A DNA stretch of 64,000 nucleotides from Rosellinia necatrix (lineage: Eukaryota > Ascomycota > Sordariomycetes > Xylariales > Xylariaceae): NCBI GenBank assembly GCA_021209875.1, contig JAGYVD010000006.1, forward strand, positions 496,001 to 560,000. The letters are read 5' to 3'. The notes beneath the pieces were generated by a model. It saw nothing but the letters and a program-made list of their open reading frames with translations, was not told the DNA's origin and ran no database searches. The position numbers and the translations under genes were made by a program. Below are positions 1 through 10,583 of the stretch, in pieces. The first letter of the stretch is position 1. The number at the start of each line of letters is the position of its first letter.

Positions 1-1518
1 TTATATTAAAATGCTTGTTTAATAAATAAAAATTAAATTTTTAAAGCTTTTTAGCAAAATAAGATTTAATATCGTTTATTTTACAAAGTTATTTATAAAC
101 TAGTCTGTATTAACTCCCAGGCGATTTATTATATTATAATATTAAATTTTAAAATTAATTTTGTTTTTATAGTTTTATTATAGAATTTATTTATTAAAAT
201 CTTAATAAATTATAAAATTTTTTTTTAAAAACTTCTGAAAAAAATATATTTTATATTTAATTAAACAAGTTAACTATTTATTAGTTTAATTTATATAAAA
301 CATTTTATTAATAGTTTTATTTTTTAGTTATTAATTTAAGTTTAATTATAACGTAGTTTATAGCAGCGTTATTAAAACTTTTTTTTAGTCCAAGCGTAAA
401 AAGTTTTTAAAAAGCGGCTTAATATAGCTTGTTTAATTTTTATTAAGCTTTAGTATAATTTTTTTATAAATTAATAAAATAGCTTTATATTATTTTTAGT
501 TTTATAGTCTAGTTTTTAAGTTTTTTTTAAGTTTTTTTTAATTTTTTGTTTAATTAAATTATATATGTTTTAAATTTTTAGTTTATTTAAAAGCAATTTT
601 TATTTGTTTTATAATATATTATATAAAAAGTAGTAATTTATTATTGTTTATCAGAATATTATTAGCATATATATTTAAAGTTTTATTTTATTAAATAAAG
701 CAGCAGTAATAAAAAATATATAAGTTAAGTTAATAAATGTTTTAAAATTAATTAGTTTTTTATTATTTAGCTAAACTAAAACATTTTTTTTTATAATTAG
801 TTTTTATAAAAAAATAGTTTGTTTATTTTTAATAGCTAAGCTTATGAACTATTATATTAATAAACCGATAGCTTTAAAAAAACTCGTTTATTTTTTATAT
901 AATATTTTTTAAATTTAAAGTTCTAGATTTATAAATAGAATTTTAAAACCAGCTTTATTAACGGTTTTTAAGCGTTAATATTAGTTTTATTTTTAGTTTT
1001 TATAACAAATTACGTTATAATAAATTTTTTAAAGCTAAATTAAATATATTTAGTTTTATACATGTTATTAAAAGTTTTGCCGACGAAATAATTAAAAAAT
1101 TTAAACGCTATATAAAACAAAATCGTTTTTTAACGTGCTAAAGTTTTAGCTTGTTTTTAACTACTTTTAGCTTTCGCGGTAAAAGCTATTTTAAGATCGG
1201 TTAATAAAAAATATTTAAAAAAATAGTTCTAATATTTTAAAAATAAATTAAATAATTTATAAATTATTGCATTAATTATAAATAAAAAATTAAAGCTTTA
1301 GTAATAAATAATATATTATATAAAAAATCTATAAATAAAAAAAAAATAAATAAATAAAAAGAATTAGCCCACTAGAATTCTGGCTAAATGCAGATATGTA
1401 GAGTGGGTCCAGTTTATGCGCTACAGCTGGTCTGTGCGCACCAGTTGACAACAGGTGTACAGATGTCCTGCGCGTGCCACGCACGCTACAGGAAGGACCA
1501 GACCAGCTATCCGTAACT
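1..1518 (-). mobile_element. End of an LTR element (family M), cut by window start
   Basis: Positions 1-1264 are mutated internal sequence and 1265-1518 is an M-family LTR. The whole block is repeated in direct orientation at about 43923-45428, the copies differing mainly by C/T and G/A changes. The interior lies to the left of the LTR. If the LTR is read by analogy with family B (start AGTYACGGATG), the element runs on the minus strand and this is its 5' end; that orientation is inference. No target duplication pairs with the right flank because the other end is outside the window. No coding domain was recognised. Confidence 0.75.
1265..1518 (-). repeat. LTR, family M, inner part RIP-mutated
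   Basis: About 254 bp, same unit as the solo LTRs at 13706-13955 and 39716-39964. The first ~95 bp match the intact copy only if every C/G is allowed to change to T/A (for example TGTTGCACCAG against TATTGCATTAA). From about 1361 onward the copy is nearly intact and GC-rich. The mutated part faces the element interior. Confidence 0.85.
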
Positions 1519-1632
1519 AGCCGCTGTTTTTTTTTTTTTTAATAAATAATTTTTAAAAATTGTTTTAATTTTTTATATTAGAATTAAAAAACTAACTTTA
1601 TTTTAAAATAAATATTTTTACGTTATTATTAT

Positions 1633-1776
1633 TACTGCTGTTATATTTACTGCTGCTGCTGCTAGTACTACTATTAGTACTATTGCTGCTTTATTTTTAC
1701 GCTGCTTATTTATTTGTTTGTTTTTTTTTTTTTTATTGCTATAGCTGCTGCTGTTTAAACTGCTGCTGCTGCTAAA
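1633..1776. repeat. Interrupted CTG/GCT triplet tracts
   Basis: Two clusters of CTG/GCT triplets (about 1633-1694 and 1742-1775) separated by T-rich DNA. On the minus strand they would read as AGC/CAG runs, such as a Ser-, Ala- or Gln-rich tract of a former protein. Coding origin is inference. Confidence 0.5.
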
Positions 1777-3061
1777 AAGCTAGGCTTAATCGCTGTTTTT
1801 TTTACTATTAATTTTATTTTAAAAAAAGCTGCGAAATTAATAATAGCTAGCATTATTAATAAAACATTAATTAATATTTATAATATTAAAAAATTAAATT
1901 TGAAGTCTGCCGGTTTTATATTTAATTTAGCTTTATATATTTTTTAAAAGTTTTTTATTAATTATATATATTAATTTTATTTTTAATTTTTTTAACAAGC
2001 TTTAAAGCTAACTTTTTTATAAAAATTTTAAAGCTTTTATATCATTATTATAGCTTTTAATTAATAACATAGATGTTTTTTAATAAAAACTAGCTAGTTT
2101 AATTTTTTATTAAGTTTATATTATATTAATAATAAACATATTAATAATAAAAAAGTTATTTTTAAAAAACCTGCTAAAAAAAAGTCGCTTTATAAAAAGT
2201 AAATTAAAAAAGCGCTTTTGCTGCACTTATATTTATTTAACAATATAAAAAAAATGAAAAAAATATTATTATTAAGCTTAATATTTTAATTAGCAATATT
2301 ATTTTTACGTTAGCAAATATAAATATATTTTTATATAAATAGCTTTATTTTTTATAAACGTTTTTTTATTAAAATTTTATATAGCTAAAAAACAAACTAG
2401 CTTTCAATTGCAGCTTTTTTTAAAGCAGTACAAGCTAAAAAAAAGGATTAATAAGCTTTTTTTTTTTAATTTAATTTTTTAATATAATAGCTTATAAAAT
2501 TTTTAAAATCTTTTAATTTCTTACGTTTTTATTAAAACTATTATTTTTTAGTTTAAACATGCTTTTGTTAAAAATAAAATAAAACAAGCTTAAGCTTAGC
2601 TATAACAACTTAAAATAACAGCTTTAAAAAAAACTAAAAATAATAGTTTTAAGTCTAGCTGTTTTTTTTTTTTAAAATAATAACGTTAACGCTAACGCCG
2701 ACAATATTTCCGCTTTAGCAAGTAAAAAAATTATAACTGTTTTAGCAGCTAAAAAAGCTTTTGTTTTAATAAAAATAAATATTAAAAAAAAACAATATTA
2801 TTAAAAATATTTTAGTTATTTATACCGCATAAAATAATTAAATCTAAAATAAATCTAACAATTTATAAGCTTAAAAATATTAATAAATATTATAAAAGGC
2901 TTAAAAATTACAATTATTGTTTTAAATCAGCAGTTATAACGCTTTAATATAAAAACTTTAAGTTAAAAAAGAAATTATATATTTTAAACTGTTTATAATA
3001 CCTGCTAAATATTTGGGAGCTTTAATTGTTGAAAGATAACCTAGATTTTAAACCAGCTATT

Positions 3062-3065
<4 letters not shown>

Positions 3066-3093
<28 letters not shown>
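3066..3093 (+). repeat. Poly-A tract, 28 bases
   Basis: Uninterrupted run of 28 A. It could be the tail of a non-LTR insertion, but no such element was recognised upstream and no flanking duplication was seen. Confidence 0.8.
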
Positions 3094-3096
<3 letters not shown>

Positions 3097-4000
3097 TGTT
3101 TTAATATAAAATTAGTTCTAATAATAATAATTTTATTAATCTGTTTATAAAAACAAATATTTAAAAATAATTTAAAAAGATTTTTTAGTTATAATTAATT
3201 AATTTCTTGTTGTTTATAAGCTACGCTTTTTTAAATTTTATAACTATAATCATAAAAATTAAATAAAACATAAAAATATTTAAACTAAACATGTAATAAA
3301 TTTTTATAAACCTGTCCGTAAATATTTAAACAGTTAAAAATATTCTATTTTGAATAATTTTTTTAATATTTTTATTTTATTTATATATTTTATATATTAA
3401 TATGCTGTAATTTTATCCTAATTTGTTTATTTTTATTATAATTAATTTAATTATTTATATATTATTTAAATAAATCGTTTATATATTTTAAAATTAAATA
3501 AAATATTTTAAAAAGCTTTTTAATACTATAATTTTTTCGTTTATAAAAATAATTATTTTAATTTTAGTTTTAATAATTAATATTAAAAAGATTTTGTTTT
3601 ATTATTTTTAAATAAAAAGCTTTTAAAAATTAACATAATATATCCGTAAAATAATTTACGCGTTTTTATTATTTATAAACAAAACGTTTTTAATAATTAT
3701 AAAAGCTTATGCTTTTAAAAACATATTTTAAATCTAACCGTTAAAAATCTAGTTTTATATAAATATTTAATTAAATAATTAATTATAATATAATAATTAA
3801 CGCTTAAATTAATTACAAACTATAATAATATTCCGATTATAAAAGCAGCGTCTGTTTTTAATTTTATTTCGTTATATAACGCTAATTTAACTTTTTTTTA
3901 ATAAGCTTTTATTTATTTTTTTATAGCTTAACTTAAATTATATATAAAATTTTTATACAGTAAAAAAATAGCTAGTATATAAACTAAATTATTTAATCTA

Positions 4001-4243
4001 AGTCATAGATGCCATACACGCTTATATACCCCTGACTAAGACCTACCTGGAAAGGTCCTTCTGGTTGTAGGCTACAGCTTATAATATTTACGTATATTAT
4101 ATAACCTAGCATCTGTGCATTTATAAACCGTTATATATTTAATTTTTATTTAGATAGCTTTTTCTGTTTTTTATTTTCTCATTAATATATATATAGAACT
4201 TTAATTAAAAATATTACTTTTATAAAAAATATTAATTATAATA
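4001..4243 (+). repeat. 5' LTR of family B element
   Basis: 243 bp, begins AGTCATAGATGCC, the mutated form of AGTCACGGATGCC seen at 58 kb. The outer left half is nearly intact; the inner right half is saturated with C/T and G/A changes. Its right end ATTATAATA corresponds to the intact CAATCGTGACA-type end. Confidence 0.9.
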
Positions 4244-4440
4244 ATTAGAAAATTATTTTTATTATTTAATATTTAATTAATTAAATTTGGTTATAAAAAC
4301 AACTGTTATTCTGCTATTTCCTGCACTTGCAGGACTTTAACATTAAACCGACCTGTTAAATGCAAGCTTAACTTATATTTTAATAATTTAATTATAACGA
4401 TTAGCGCTAAAGCTCTGATTTTTATATAATATATTATATT
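4244..4440 (+). other. Leader of family B element, partly unmutated
   Basis: The segment after the 5' LTR matches, in reverse complement, 57600-57795 next to the minus-strand B LTR, so it is the family's leader. A patch around 4319-4375 has kept C and G and includes the inverted repeat CCTGCACTTGCAGG (4320-4333). No tRNA primer site beginning TGG is visible at the LTR edge; RIP may have erased it. Confidence 0.6.
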
Positions 4441-5803
4441 ATTGTATAAATAATATACTTAATATAATATAAAAAAATATTAGCGGGTCTGTTTATAATA
4501 CAGCTTGTTATAAAATATAATTTAATTTTAATATTTTAGTTTAAAGCTATATTAAAAGTAATAAATAAACTAATATTTGTTTATATTAATAATTAGCAGA
4601 AGCGTAAATTTTATAGTTTAACTTTAGTTTTATAATAGAACGTAAAAACAAGAATAAAAAAAAAACTTATAAAAAATATATTAGCATGTTATAAATGCTT
4701 TTTTTTTTTAAAAATGCTTAATATAATATAAACTTGCATAGTTTAAAAATAAAAGTAATAAAAAAGTCTAACATTTTATTATAAATTTAATATAAAAATA
4801 AAAATTAAAGCATTATATATTTTATATATAAAAAAAACAAGCAGCTTTTAAAATTAACGGACTAATAACTTAAAAGTTGTTTAATAACTATTATAAAATA
4901 AATTATAAAGCTTTGTTTTAAAAAATAAAATTATAAATATTTATAGCTAACGTTTAAAAATAAGTAGCTAAAAACTTATATAAAATTATAAGTATATTTA
5001 ACGTTAATTTAAACTATTTAATAGCTTAAGTTAAGTTGTATTATAATATTTAAAAAATTGCTACAATTAAATTAAAAATATAATATAAAACAACTTTTAT
5101 AAACTTAGCAAAAAAACTAAAAAGCTGGTTAAAGCTAACCAGCTTATTTTTAATTTAATAGCTTAAAAACATTTTATTAATAATATATTTTTAATAATAT
5201 TAAAATTAAAAAGTTTATTAAAATAAACATTTTTATTTTTTATAATAACGTAATAAAAACCTTGTTATTTTTAAAGTTTAATATTATAACTAAACTAATT
5301 GTTTTATAAGTAATATTAACTAATTTATAATTAAAGCAGCTTGAATAACAAATATTAAATTATATTTAAAAAGCTTTGCTATAATTAATTTATAATTTTT
5401 TTTAAAACATTTATTTTAAAAAATTACTACTATTAAAAATTAATAAGTTATTTATATTAAAAATACTTTGATTTTAATTAAAAATAAAAGTTTTTATTAA
5501 ATTTATAAGTTTAATTATAACTATTTTTATAAAATATTAAATATTTAAAAACGTGGTTAATTATTTTATAAAAAAAAGCATGCTTATTAAAGCTTTATAG
5601 AAAAAAAATTTTACTTGTAGTTACTATTTTGCTTTAAAAATCAAGTTGTTATATAATATTTAAACGATAAATATAACTATAACAAGTTTATTTATTACTA
5701 CGAGCAAATCGTTTATAATATAATTAAAACTAATATAAATCTAAAAAATTAAAAAAATAAAAAGTTGTTAAAACGCTTAATAAAAAAATTAAAAACTTAA
5801 AAG

Positions 5804-6030
5804 CTAGCAGCAGCAGCATTAGCGGTAGCAGAAGTAGTAGCAGAACTTATTAAATATATAAACTAACTGTTAAACTTATTAAAGCAACATAAACTAGAAA
5901 GCTTTTTTTTAAAAAAAATAAAAAAACTAATAAAAAAAAGAAAATGTTTTTATTATAAACAGCAAAATTATAAATGTAGCTTATGCTTAATTAAACGCGA
6001 AATTATAAGCATAAATATTATAAATATAAA
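5804..6030 (+). pseudogene. gag remnant with CCHC zinc knuckle
   Basis: One plus-strand frame from the Ala-rich tract (codons from 5804) runs with a single TAA into a 14-codon zinc-knuckle pattern at 5945-5986. Cysteine 1 and the last cysteine are present. Position 4 is TAT and position 9 is TAT, where the C-X2-C-X4-H-X4-C knuckle needs Cys (TGT) and His (CAT); both are single G-to-A or C-to-T changes. The spacing therefore fits a retroviral-type nucleocapsid knuckle, which binds element RNA in the capsid. Its position, downstream of the 5' LTR and upstream of reverse transcriptase, is where gag should end. A Lys/Arg-rich stretch precedes it. The start of gag cannot be placed. Confidence 0.6.
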
Positions 6031-7449
6031 TTAAAAGTATAAAATATAACTAGCCGTTATATATGTTAAAATATATAAAGATTAAAACATAAAAAAATTT
6101 AGTCGATATAATATTAAATAAAAAATAAAAAAGCTTAACTTTAAAAATAATAAACTTTTTTCAAAAAATATATTAATAAATATTAGCATTAAAGCAGTAA
6201 ACAACTTTTTAATTTTTATTTAAAAAAACTTTTTAATTTTATATATATTTGTATTAAATAAACAAAAGCTTTTTATAAATAATGTTTTAATTAATATAAA
6301 ACAAACAAATATATTTTTATAAATATAAAACTAGCGTTAAAGGTTAAACGATAATTAATTATTAAAATAAAATTAACTTTTATTTAAAAAATATTAAAGT
6401 TTAACTTAAATTTTATTAAAATATAAAAAGCTTTAATAATAAATTTTTATTTATAAAAATAAATATTTAAAAACGTTCTGTTAATTAAATTAAAAATAAA
6501 GCACGATGTTATTATAAATTATATATTTTTTCTAGCTTTTTATTAAATAATAGAATTTTTTTAAAATATAAAGCAAAACTAAGTATTAAATATTTAAAAG
6601 TTTAGCAGCCGCGTTATTTAAATATGATTACGTTATTATTAGCTTTATTTAAAGTTTTATTAAAACTTTTAAAAAATATAACACGACGGCTTATAAAATA
6701 TATATTATAAATGGATTAACAAAAAAACGCAATATATAAAATAAACTAACAATTAAATAAAAACGTTATAAGTTTTATTAACGCGTTATTTTATTGTAAA
6801 AATAAAATAATAATATAACTATTAAAGTTTGTATTAGTTATAAAAAACATAATTAAATAATATAAATATTAGCCAGTTGTTAATATCGCTATAATTAAAA
6901 TTTTTTTTTTTAAAAAGCATAAAAACTTATAAAACGTTAATTAATACAATATTAATAAACTATGTTAATATTATAAGTTAATATAAGCGCTAACAAATAA
7001 AGCTTTTTTAATTTAAAAAAGCTAAAATATAAAATATGAAAATAAATACTTTTAAAGTATTACAAGCTTTTAAAAATTTTAATAAAATAAACTTTAATAT
7101 ATTATTTTTAATCAGATAATAAATTATTATATTAAATTTGCTAAAAATAAAAGTCAAAAAATTTAATAAACAATTTATTATATTATATATTATTAAAAAA
7201 CTAAAATTATAATAGAATATATTATTAATAACTTTTAAAAAAGTTTGTTATATTTAAAAACGTTTTTTTTATTTTGCTTATGCTATTTATATAAAAACTA
7301 AACAAAGGCTTTTAATTTTACGTAAACTACCGAAAATTAACCGTGTTAATTAAAAAACTAATATTTATTACTTTTAATAAATAAAACATTAATACATATA
7401 ATAAAAGATAAAGTTTTATAAAATTAATATATAACAAATGTTCTATTAT

Positions 7450-7790
7450 ATTTATATATATTTAAAAACAAAAATTTTATAACGTTTAAAACTAAATATA
7501 AGTTATTTAAATATAAAGTATTACTTTTTAAATTATTAAATAGCCCGGCTATTTTTTAAAAACATATAAACTGCGCGTTAATAAAATACTTAAATAACTT
7601 TTGTAATGCTAATATTAATAATATGCTAATTTATTTTAATAATATAAAAATATTAAATATATATAAAAAAGTTCTGCAGAAACTATAACATATAAGCTTA
7701 TAAGCAGACTTAAAAAATATAAATTATATATAATTAAGACCAGATATTTAAAATTTATTATAAACAAAATAAGATTAAAATAAACTTAAT
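7450..7790 (+). pseudogene. Ty3/gypsy reverse transcriptase remnant
   Basis: RNA-dependent DNA polymerase of the family B element. In the plus-strand frame of 7482, codons spell a decayed TAFRTRYGLFEY-LPFGL-N-PATFQ block: F-K-T-K-Y-K-L-F-K-Y-K at 7485-7517, then S-P-A-I-F followed by a TAA where Gln is usual. The catalytic YxDD box lies at 7611-7622, with both Asp codons changed from GAT to AAT, followed by M-L-I-Y. Further on, V-L-Q-K-L and A-D-L-K-K (7704 on) match the end of the palm/thumb. The second copy near 56100-56340 keeps some residues lost here (Glu in place of Lys) but has lost part of this block. Stops plus the Asp losses rule out activity. Confidence 0.92.
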
Positions 7791-7855
7791 TAAAATAGCT
7801 GTTATATAAAACTCAAAACTTTTTATAAAAATAAAAAATATATAATTTTTTAAAA

Positions 7856-7990
7856 TTTAATAACTTTTATCGGAGGGTTATTGTAAAGTTTAGTTGCGTT
7901 GCTAAACTATTATTTAATTTTATAAAAAAAAACAATATATTTTTAAAGCAAAAAATATTAAAAAACGTTTAATAAACTAAAAACTTAACT
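7856..7990 (+). pseudogene. RT-RNase H linker remnant (FANFYRRFI motif)
   Basis: Codons from 7856 read F-N-N-F-Y-R-R-V-I-V-K-F, the decayed form of the FANFYRRFI motif that follows reverse transcriptase in Ty3/gypsy pol, then K-L-L-F-N-F for the usual KPLFNLT. The frame differs from that of the YxDD box, so a small indel lies between. The homologous stretch at 56420-56602 is stop-free. Confidence 0.85.
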
Positions 7991-8181
7991 AATAAACATT
8001 TTAATATTAATATATTTTAACTATAATAAAAAAGTAAAAGTAAAAATAAACGCGTTAAACAGAGTAGCAGTAAAAAGCTTAACGCAAAAAAAAAAAAAAC
8101 ATTAAATAACATTTAATAATATTTTATTTAAAAATAATATAAAGCGTTAAATCAAATTATAGCATTTATAACAAAAAAATA

Positions 8182-8360
8182 CTAGCAGTAATAAAAGCGT
8201 TTTTATATTAAAAACCAGAGTTAATAAAAACGTAAAAACGCGATTTTTTATTATTATTATAAACAATAAAGCTTTTAAGTATTTTTAATAAAATAAAAAT
8301 TTAATTTTTATTAAACAGGGTAAACTAAACTTTTATTTTAATATAATTTTATAATTATAT
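8182..8360 (+). pseudogene. RNase H domain remnant
   Basis: From 8182 the frame reads L-A-V-I-K-A-F-L-Y-stop-K-P-E-L, the equivalent of the ELLAVI-AF--WRPEL motif of Ty3/gypsy RNase H, with TAA where Trp or Gln is expected. After it come R-D-F-L-L-L-L and later I-F-N-K-I-K, matching the strand and the LEYF--TK region. RNase H removes the RNA strand during reverse transcription. The same frame leads without shift (666 bases) to the integrase zinc-binding motif. Catalytic acidic residues are not confidently preserved. Confidence 0.85.
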
Positions 8361-8829
8361 ATAAGCTTAGGTTAAATAATATAATCGCAGATATTTTATT
8401 AAAAAAATAAAAAAAATCTATTCACGTAAAAAAAAAAAAAACAGTTAATAGTATATAATAATGTTCCGTTTAATTAATAAAACCTGTTTTATTTAAAGCG
8501 TTAATATAAAAATATTTTTAATTAATATTAAAGCAATATTTTTTTATTTTATAATAATGCTAATAAATAAAATGCTAAAATAAAACTAAAAAACCCCCGA
8601 AATAACTATATATAAAACTAAAGCTAAACTAAGCGATAATAAAAACTAGGCGTTATATAATAAGCTAGTTATATATAAAAGTCGCCTGGCAATATTTAAA
8701 ACAAACAATTTATTTATAAAATTTTTTAAAAAAATATATAAACGTATAAGAACAGCGTACCTAGGTCGTAATAAAACTTATAAATTAATAGCAGCATAAT
8801 ATTAATAACTAGGACTAGCTGCAAATTAT

Positions 8830-9060
8830 AATATATATATAGTTAATTGTTTTAAATACCGGCCGGCAAAAATGCTTAAAAATAAAACCTCTGGTTTTTT
8901 ATAACTTATATTAATATTTTTAAAACTATTTTAATATTTAATAATTAATTTTAAAAATAACTATTAACAAAAATAAAAAATATATATATTTATAATAATA
9001 AATCAACTAAATAAGCTACTTTAGTTAATTTTTATTAAAAACCGGTCATAATAGAAGTAG
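8830..9060 (+). pseudogene. Integrase remnant (zinc-binding and start of core)
   Basis: At 8848 the frame reads C-F-K-Y-R-P-A-K, with TAC where TGC is expected, the CxxCxxAK half of the HHCC zinc-binding domain. It is followed by a decayed GLLQPLPIPxxPWQHISMDF stretch (S-G-F-L-stop-L-I-L-I-F) and, around 8990-9030, I-N-Q-L-N-K-L for the core VDRLTKL with its first catalytic Asp changed to Asn. This is the integrase that joins the cDNA to the target and leaves the 5-bp duplication seen here. It lies downstream of RNase H, as in Ty3/gypsy. The remaining core and any chromodomain were not recognised. Confidence 0.78.
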
Positions 9061-10325
9061 CAATAAAATTATATTATAAAAGCTTATTTAAAATTTTTAG
9101 TTTACTAAAAAAAATTTTAAACTACAGCTTTTAATTTATTATTTTATTTATAAATAAATTAATAAAAATTTTAAAATCTAATAAAAACTATTTTTAACAA
9201 GACATTATAAATTAGCAAAACAAGCTAAAATTATAATCAAATATTTAAACTAAAAATTAAAACATTTTTATAATTATTATTAAAATAATTAAGCTGAAGC
9301 TTTATTAGCAATAAATTATGCAGCAGCATTACTACTATATAACTTTATAAAATTACAACTTCATAAAATATTATTTAAGTTTTTAATATTTTATTATTAA
9401 AATTAATATAACTAGACGCTAAATATAAAATGTTAGTTTATAAAAAGCGACTAAATTAATAAAACGTTTAATTAATAACAAAAATAATATAAAAATATAT
9501 AAATACAGCCTGAAAAATTTTATTATAAATATAAATATATATAATTAAAAAATATATATATATATAAAAAACCAGACTTTAATATAAAAATTAAATATTT
9601 ATTATTAAAAACAATAATTTTAAATTATAAATAAACTTTTAAATAAACTAAACTATTTTATAATAAAACAATATTTTAAAATTATTAAAAAAAATAAAAC
9701 TAGCGACATTTTAATTAAAAGTATTATGAAATTAATAATTAACAAATTTTTATTATATAAACCGGTTAAAAAATATTTAAATAATTTATTATAAAATTAA
9801 AAAATAAACAACCAAAAAAAATAATAAAGCTTAAAAAAGCAAAAATAAAAATAAAATAAATTTAAACTTTTATATATATTATAAAAAGTTATAATATTAA
9901 ATAGACTAAAAAAGTTAAAACTTTAACGATTAATAATATTTAATTAATAATTTAAAAAACCTTTTAAAACTATTGTTATAATTTTGTTAAAACAACTTAA
10001 AATCTGCAGAACTATTAAAACAACTAATATATTAAATATTAACGGCTGCAGAAAATTAATTTAAAAAGTTATATTTAAACAACAACGCGACCAAAAAAAC
10101 TAAAATATTATATAAATTATATAAAAAAAACGTAAAAAACATAAAAATCCGCCTAATAAAATATTTTATTAACTTAATTACTAACAGTTATAAAAAAGCG
10201 ATATAATATTTTTATAAAATAAAAGCCTGTAGTATAATAATTAAGTCGTAAAAACTTAAAATAATTTTTTTTTATTAAAAAGCAACTAAAAACATTTTGT
10301 TTAAAACAAAGCAAGATTTTTTTTT
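9060..10325 (+). other. 3' part of family B internal region, unassigned
   Basis: About 1.3 kb between the recognisable start of the integrase core and the 3' LTR. It should hold the rest of integrase and its C-terminal domain, but RIP has erased motifs beyond recognition by eye. No second gene was seen. Confidence 0.5.
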
Positions 10326-10333
10326 GGAAAAAA
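10326..10333 (+). promoter_or_regulatory. Possible polypurine tract
   Basis: GGAAAAAA two bases before the 3' LTR, on the same strand as pol. A purine run here primes plus-strand DNA synthesis in LTR elements. It is short and the region is A-rich, so this is suggestive only. Confidence 0.4.
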
Positions 10334-10335
10334 TT

Positions 10336-10578
10336 AGTTATAAATATTATACACGCTTATATACCTCTGACTAAAACCTACTTAAAAAAGTCCATTTAAT
10401 TATAAGCTAAAGCTTATAACATTTATATATATTATATAACCTAGCATCTGTGCACTTATAAACTAGTACATATTTAATTTCTATTTAGATAGCTTTTTCT
10501 GTTCCTTATTTTTTAATCAATATATATATGGGACCTTAACTAAAAGCATTGCCTCTATAAAGGACACCAATCGTAACA
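10336..10578 (+). repeat. 3' LTR of family B element
   Basis: 243 bp, the same length as the 5' LTR. The inner left half is saturated (AGTTATAAATATT for AGTCACGGATGCC), while the outer right half keeps GGACACCAATCG almost intact. This is the mirror image of the 5' LTR. Confidence 0.9.
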
Positions 10579-10583
10579 ATCTA

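Larger units (their letters stand above)
1519..3995. other. RIP-mutated DNA, nothing recognised
   Basis: About 2.5 kb of very A+T-rich DNA with stops in all frames. It holds a CTG/GCT-type triplet tract (1633-1776) and a 28-base poly-A (3066-3093). No domain, RNA gene or repeat partner in the window was found by eye. It is probably a decayed element. Confidence 0.5.
4001..10578 (+). mobile_element. Complete Ty3/gypsy LTR retrotransposon (family B), RIP-inactivated
   Basis: A 6578-bp element with two 243-bp LTRs (4001-4243 and 10336-10578) in direct orientation and a perfect 5-bp target duplication ATCTA at 3996-4000 and 10579-10583. The plus strand carries, in order, a gag CCHC knuckle remnant (5945-5986), reverse transcriptase (about 7450-7790), the FANFYRR-type linker (7856 on), RNase H (about 8182-8360) and integrase (about 8830-9060). 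RT-RNase H-integrase order is that of Ty3/gypsy (Metaviridae). All domains contain many TAA/TAG stops and GAT-to-AAT changes expected from RIP, plus frame shifts between domains, so the copy is dead. A pol fragment (55150-57160) and a minus-strand 5' end (57600-58278) of the same family occur in the window. Confidence 0.93.

Noticed and set aside
4001..4243. Family B LTR read as a stand-alone MITE with GTCACG inverted ends
   Set aside because: The pair at 4001 and 10336 shares a perfect target duplication only as the two ends of one element with gypsy domains between, so they are LTRs.
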